NCBI RefSeq assembly: GCF_000284295.1
Contig: NC_017093.1
Span: 992,001 to 1,056,000 of the forward strand
DNA: 64,000 bases
Origin: Actinoplanes missouriensis 431
Lineage (GTDB): Bacteria > Actinomycetota > Actinomycetes > Mycobacteriales > Micromonosporaceae
Reading direction: 5' to 3'
Position numbers and translations under genes: made by a program. Shown in pieces: positions 61,603-64,000 of this stretch (position 1 is the stretch's first letter; every line of letters starts with the position of its first letter). The notes under the pieces are model-generated. The model made no database searches, was not told the DNA's origin, and saw only the letters and a program-made list of their open reading frames with translations.

Positions 61603-63033
61603 ATGAAGCACCCTGCCCCACAAGGGCGGTTCAAGCGCCTGTTCAGTATCGGGTCTGCGGCAGCCCTGCTCAGCTTCTTGGTCGCGGCGCCTGCCCAGGC
61701 GGCAGCGGCGGACATTCCGGGCGTCGATGAGATCCGGAGCAGCTCGAATCTCAAGCAGATCGCCAACATTCCCAAGCCGGCCCCGTTCGCCGCCGAGAAC
61801 GCGCTCAACTCGGACTGGGCGTTCCAGGGCAAATACGCGTACGGCGGCAACTACAACGGCTTCACCGTCTACGACATCCGCAATCCCCGGAGCCCGCAGG
61901 TCGCGGCCGTCGTGGTGTGCCCCGGCTCGCAGAACGACATCACGGTCTGGGGAGACCTGCTCTTCCTCTCCACCGACTCGCAGCGTTCCGACGACTCGTG
62001 CCAGAGCACGTCCGTCCCGTCCACCGCGCCGGCCGAGACGCCGCGCTGGGAGGGCATCAAGGTCTTCAGCATCAAGGACCCGCGGAACCCGCAGTACGTG
62101 GCCTCCGTGAAGACCGACTGCGGCTCGCACACGCACACCATCGTGCCGGGCAAGGGCTGGGACAAGTCGGTCTACCTCTACGTGTCGTCCTACAACCTGT
62201 CCGGCGTGAGCCTGCCGAACTGCGCATGGCCGCACGACAAGATCTCGATCGTCAAGGTCCCGCTGAAGAAGCCGGCGGCCGCGAAGGTCGTCGCCACGCC
62301 GGTGCTCTTCCCGGACGGCGGCTTCCCGGGCAGCGACTACGGCACCGCGACCAGCGGCTGCCACGACATCACCGCGTACCCGGCCAAGGACATCGCGGCC
62401 GGCGCCTGCATGGGTGACGGCGCGCTGTTCGACATCTCCAACCCGGTGGCGCCGAAGGTGATCACCACGGTGCGGGACACCGAGAACTTCGCGTTCTGGC
62501 ACTCGGCGACGTTCGACAACGACGCCGACAAGGTCGTCTTCACCGACGAGCTCGGCGGCGGCGGCCAGGCCACCTGCAACCCGGCGATCGGGCCGAACCG
62601 TGGCGCGAACGCCATCTACGACATCAAGGGCAAGGGCAAGAAGCTCAAGCTCGAGTTCCGCAGCTACTTCAAGATCCCGCGGGAGAACGCCTCGACCGAG
62701 AACTGCGTGGCCCACAACGGCTCGCTGATCCCGGTCAAGGGCCGCGACATCATGGTCCAGGCGTGGTACCAGGGCGGCATCTCGGTCTGGGACTTCACCG
62801 ACTCCCGCAAGCCCAAGGAGATCGGGTTCTGGGAGCGCGGCCCGCTCAGCACCGAGCGCGCCGTCACCGGTGGCTCGTGGTCCGCGTACTGGTACAACGG
62901 CTTCATCTACTCCAACGACATCCAGAAGGGTCTGGACGTCCTGGAGGTCAGCGACCGCCGGATCGACAAGGCGGAGCGCGAGCGCACCTGGCAGTTCAAC
63001 GCGCAGACCCAGAGCGATTACCGTCGCTGGTAA
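61603..63033 (+). CDS. Secreted LVIVD-repeat (beta-propeller-like) protein
   Basis: 476 residues. Signal peptide to about residue 35, then repeated units of the LVIVD type: GGNYNGFTVYDIRNPRSPQ, EGIKVFSIKDPRNPQYVAS, DGALFDISNPVAPKVI and QGGISVWDFTDSRKPKEI. Several Cys pairs and conserved His/Asp (GSHTHTIVPG, HSATFDNDADKVVFTDE) suggest a stable extracellular propeller. Activity unknown. ATG 61603 with GGAAGGAGC. Confidence 0.85.
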   Translation: MKHPAPQGRFKRLFSIGSAAALLSFLVAAPAQAAAADIPGVDEIRSSSNLKQIANIPKPAPFAAENALNSDWAFQGKYAYGGNYNGFTVYDIRNPRSPQVAAVVVCPGSQNDITVWGDLLFLSTDSQRSDDSCQSTSVPSTAPAETPRWEGIKVFSIKDPRNPQYVASVKTDCGSHTHTIVPGKGWDKSVYLYVSSYNLSGVSLPNCAWPHDKISIVKVPLKKPAAAKVVATPVLFPDGGFPGSDYGTATSGCHDITAYPAKDIAAGACMGDGALFDISNPVAPKVITTVRDTENFAFWHSATFDNDADKVVFTDELGGGGQATCNPAIGPNRGANAIYDIKGKGKKLKLEFRSYFKIPRENASTENCVAHNGSLIPVKGRDIMVQAWYQGGISVWDFTDSRKPKEIGFWERGPLSTERAVTGGSWSAYWYNGFIYSNDIQKGLDVLEVSDRRIDKAERERTWQFNAQTQSDYRRW

Positions 63034-63049
63034 ACCTGGGTGAGCAGCA

Positions 63050-63083
63050 CTGATGGGACCGTCCGTCCGGGCGGTCCCATCAG
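63050..63083 (+). terminator. Terminator of LVIVD gene
   Basis: Perfect 12-bp stem CTGATGGGACCG / CGGTCCCATCAG, 10-base loop, 17 bases after the stop. Confidence 0.8.
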
Positions 63084-63154
63084 CGTCAGCCCGATCGGGT
63101 GATCAACCCGCGCGGCGTAATCGGACTTTCTGCCCATATCGGTACGTTCGTTGC

Positions 63155-63466
63155 ATGGCCACGACACACCGCAGCGCTCTGCTCCGGTCGTTGCCTGTTC
63201 TGCTGGCGCTCGTTCTGGCCTTCTTCACCGCACCGGCCTCGGCCGGTCAGCCCTCCCGTGGCCCGGGCGCACACAGCATCTCCGCTTCTGCCGTGGCGGT
63301 CTCCACGGCCTCCGCCGACCTCGGTGACACGTCGGCGCGTACCCCGGAATCGCCGGCCGCCATGCCGGCACCGCTCTGCTCGACCACCTGCGCTGAGCGC
63401 GTCCTGAGCGCTCAGATCGTTCCCGGCGTCGCCGGCTCGCGGGCCCCGCCCGCCGCTCTCGCCTGA
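63155..63466 (+). CDS. Small secreted protein
   Basis: 103 residues. Signal peptide (LLRSLPVLLALVLAFFTAPASA) and a Ser/Ala-rich mature part with CSTTC near the end, which could form a disulfide. No family recognised. ATG 63155; the frame is open upstream but without a better start. Confidence 0.6.
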   Translation: MATTHRSALLRSLPVLLALVLAFFTAPASAGQPSRGPGAHSISASAVAVSTASADLGDTSARTPESPAAMPAPLCSTTCAERVLSAQIVPGVAGSRAPPAALA

Positions 63467-63601
63467 CCCTTGTCGGACAGCACCTCGTGCTGCCTGTGGG
63501 TCCACGCATGCCGGGAGCGCCGGGACGGTTCCAGATCCTCGCTCCGGCTCCTTCTTTCGAACCAGCCCCCGGACCGAGACGAGCGGACGGAATCTCCTGC
63601 G

Positions 63602-64000
63602 ATGAACATCCTTGCCGACATGCTGCTGACCGAGCCCGCCCCGATGGCGATCTGGGCGACCCTGATGCTGCTCACCCTGCCGGCCCTTGTGGTGCTGGCC
63701 AGCCCGCACAACGTGCGGAACCCCGGGCGGGCCCTGATCGACACGGTGGGCTTCCTGCGCCGCCGGGCCGAGCGCAGGGACGCCGAGCGCCTGCGGCGCA
63801 TCGAGGAGGCCGTTCAGGCTGCGCGGTACGCCGACGAGGTGGGTGTGGCGGCGGAACAGGCCGGGTACGCGGCGCAGCGCTGGCAGGGGCACTGGGAGGC
63901 GGCCGGGGAGCGGGTGGACGCGGCCTGGCAGGCGTGGCGGGCCGCGGACGCGCGCTGGGCCAGGAGCCGGGCCACGGCGGCCTTCGGCACGCCCTACACC
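63602..64000 (+). CDS. Membrane protein with Arg/Ala/Glu-rich coiled-coil, 3' truncated by window edge
   Basis: 133 codons without a stop up to the last base. One N-terminal helix (MAIWATLMLLTLPALVVLA) and then a long charged helix (FLRRRAERRDAERLRRIEEA, QAGYAAQRWQGHWEAAGERV) rich in Trp and Ala. Probably a membrane-anchored coiled coil; family not recognised. ATG 63602. Confidence 0.7.
   Translation, partial: MNILADMLLTEPAPMAIWATLMLLTLPALVVLASPHNVRNPGRALIDTVGFLRRRAERRDAERLRRIEEAVQAARYADEVGVAAEQAGYAAQRWQGHWEAAGERVDAAWQAWRAADARWARSRATAAFGTPYT

Overview
The window is very GC-rich chromosomal DNA with actinobacterial codon use and many GTG and TTG starts. Gene content (CysO/CysM/Mec cysteine pathway, oligoribonuclease, SigE-family ECF factor, DUF2017 next to clpS, many secreted CBM2-type proteins) points to a filamentous actinobacterium of the Micromonosporaceae, most likely Actinoplanes or a close relative. 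The genus is an inference from gene content; no rRNA is present. I see no insertion sequence, prophage, CRISPR array or conjugative module. The region is mostly core chromosome with a few accessory genes.

Layout. 1-6.5 kb: 3' end of a superfamily 1 helicase-nuclease, a PAS/degenerate GGDEF/EAL signalling protein, a cupin, a MarR regulator, a glycosidase-like protein, and a LigD-like protein whose ligase half has lost its catalytic residues. 6.6-14.6 kb: FAD monooxygenase, cytochrome oxidase subunit I (ctaD), MFS exporter, then a minus-strand NAD-salvage operon (pncB-pncA-acetyltransferase-hydrolase). 14.6-21.5 kb: a block matching the order of Mycobacterium tuberculosis Rv1330c-Rv1341 (pncB, clpS, DUF2017, mec, cysO, cysM, metallo-beta-lactamase-fold phosphodiesterase, rph, rdgB), with a glycosyltransferase where mycobacteria have a rhomboid protease and murI.

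21.5-29.5 kb: a DUF4143 ATPase remnant with 23-nt repeats, then a complete histidine-utilisation operon (RpiR regulator-hutU-M20 amidohydrolase-hutF-hutI-hutH). Its five enzyme genes are joined by 4-nt stop/start overlaps, and an M20 hydrolase stands where a HutG deformylase is expected. 29.5-36 kb: MOSC protein, expansin-like secreted protein, tRNA-Leu abutting a perfect 52-bp palindrome, a TetR/hydrolase divergent pair, peroxiredoxin, a SpeD-like decarboxylase and an Asp23 protein. 35.4-40 kb: an ECF sigma factor, a MauE-DsbA-membrane protein operon and a CopC-CopD fusion, probably an envelope thiol/copper locus. 40-45 kb: a 1,032-residue membrane-anchored Pro/Ala-rich protein, an AlkZ-like winged-helix protein and orn.

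45-64 kb: tRNA-His, a CBM2-GH12 endoglucanase, a SigE-type sigma factor with a membrane partner, a DUF6461-like protein with 27-nt repeats, a second TetR/divergent gene pair sharing operator half-sites with the first, two tandem L,D-transpeptidases, two nearly identical tRNA-Lys(CUU) genes flanking a CBM2-linked polysaccharide deacetylase and a SEC-C protein, a DUF4190 protein, an FMN reductase, a lipoprotein sulfatase, a cytochrome P450 with a disrupted 5' end, a divergent DUF305/LVIVD pair, and an unfinished membrane/coiled-coil gene at the right edge. Expansin, GH12 and deacetylase together suggest a saprophyte that attacks plant cell walls.
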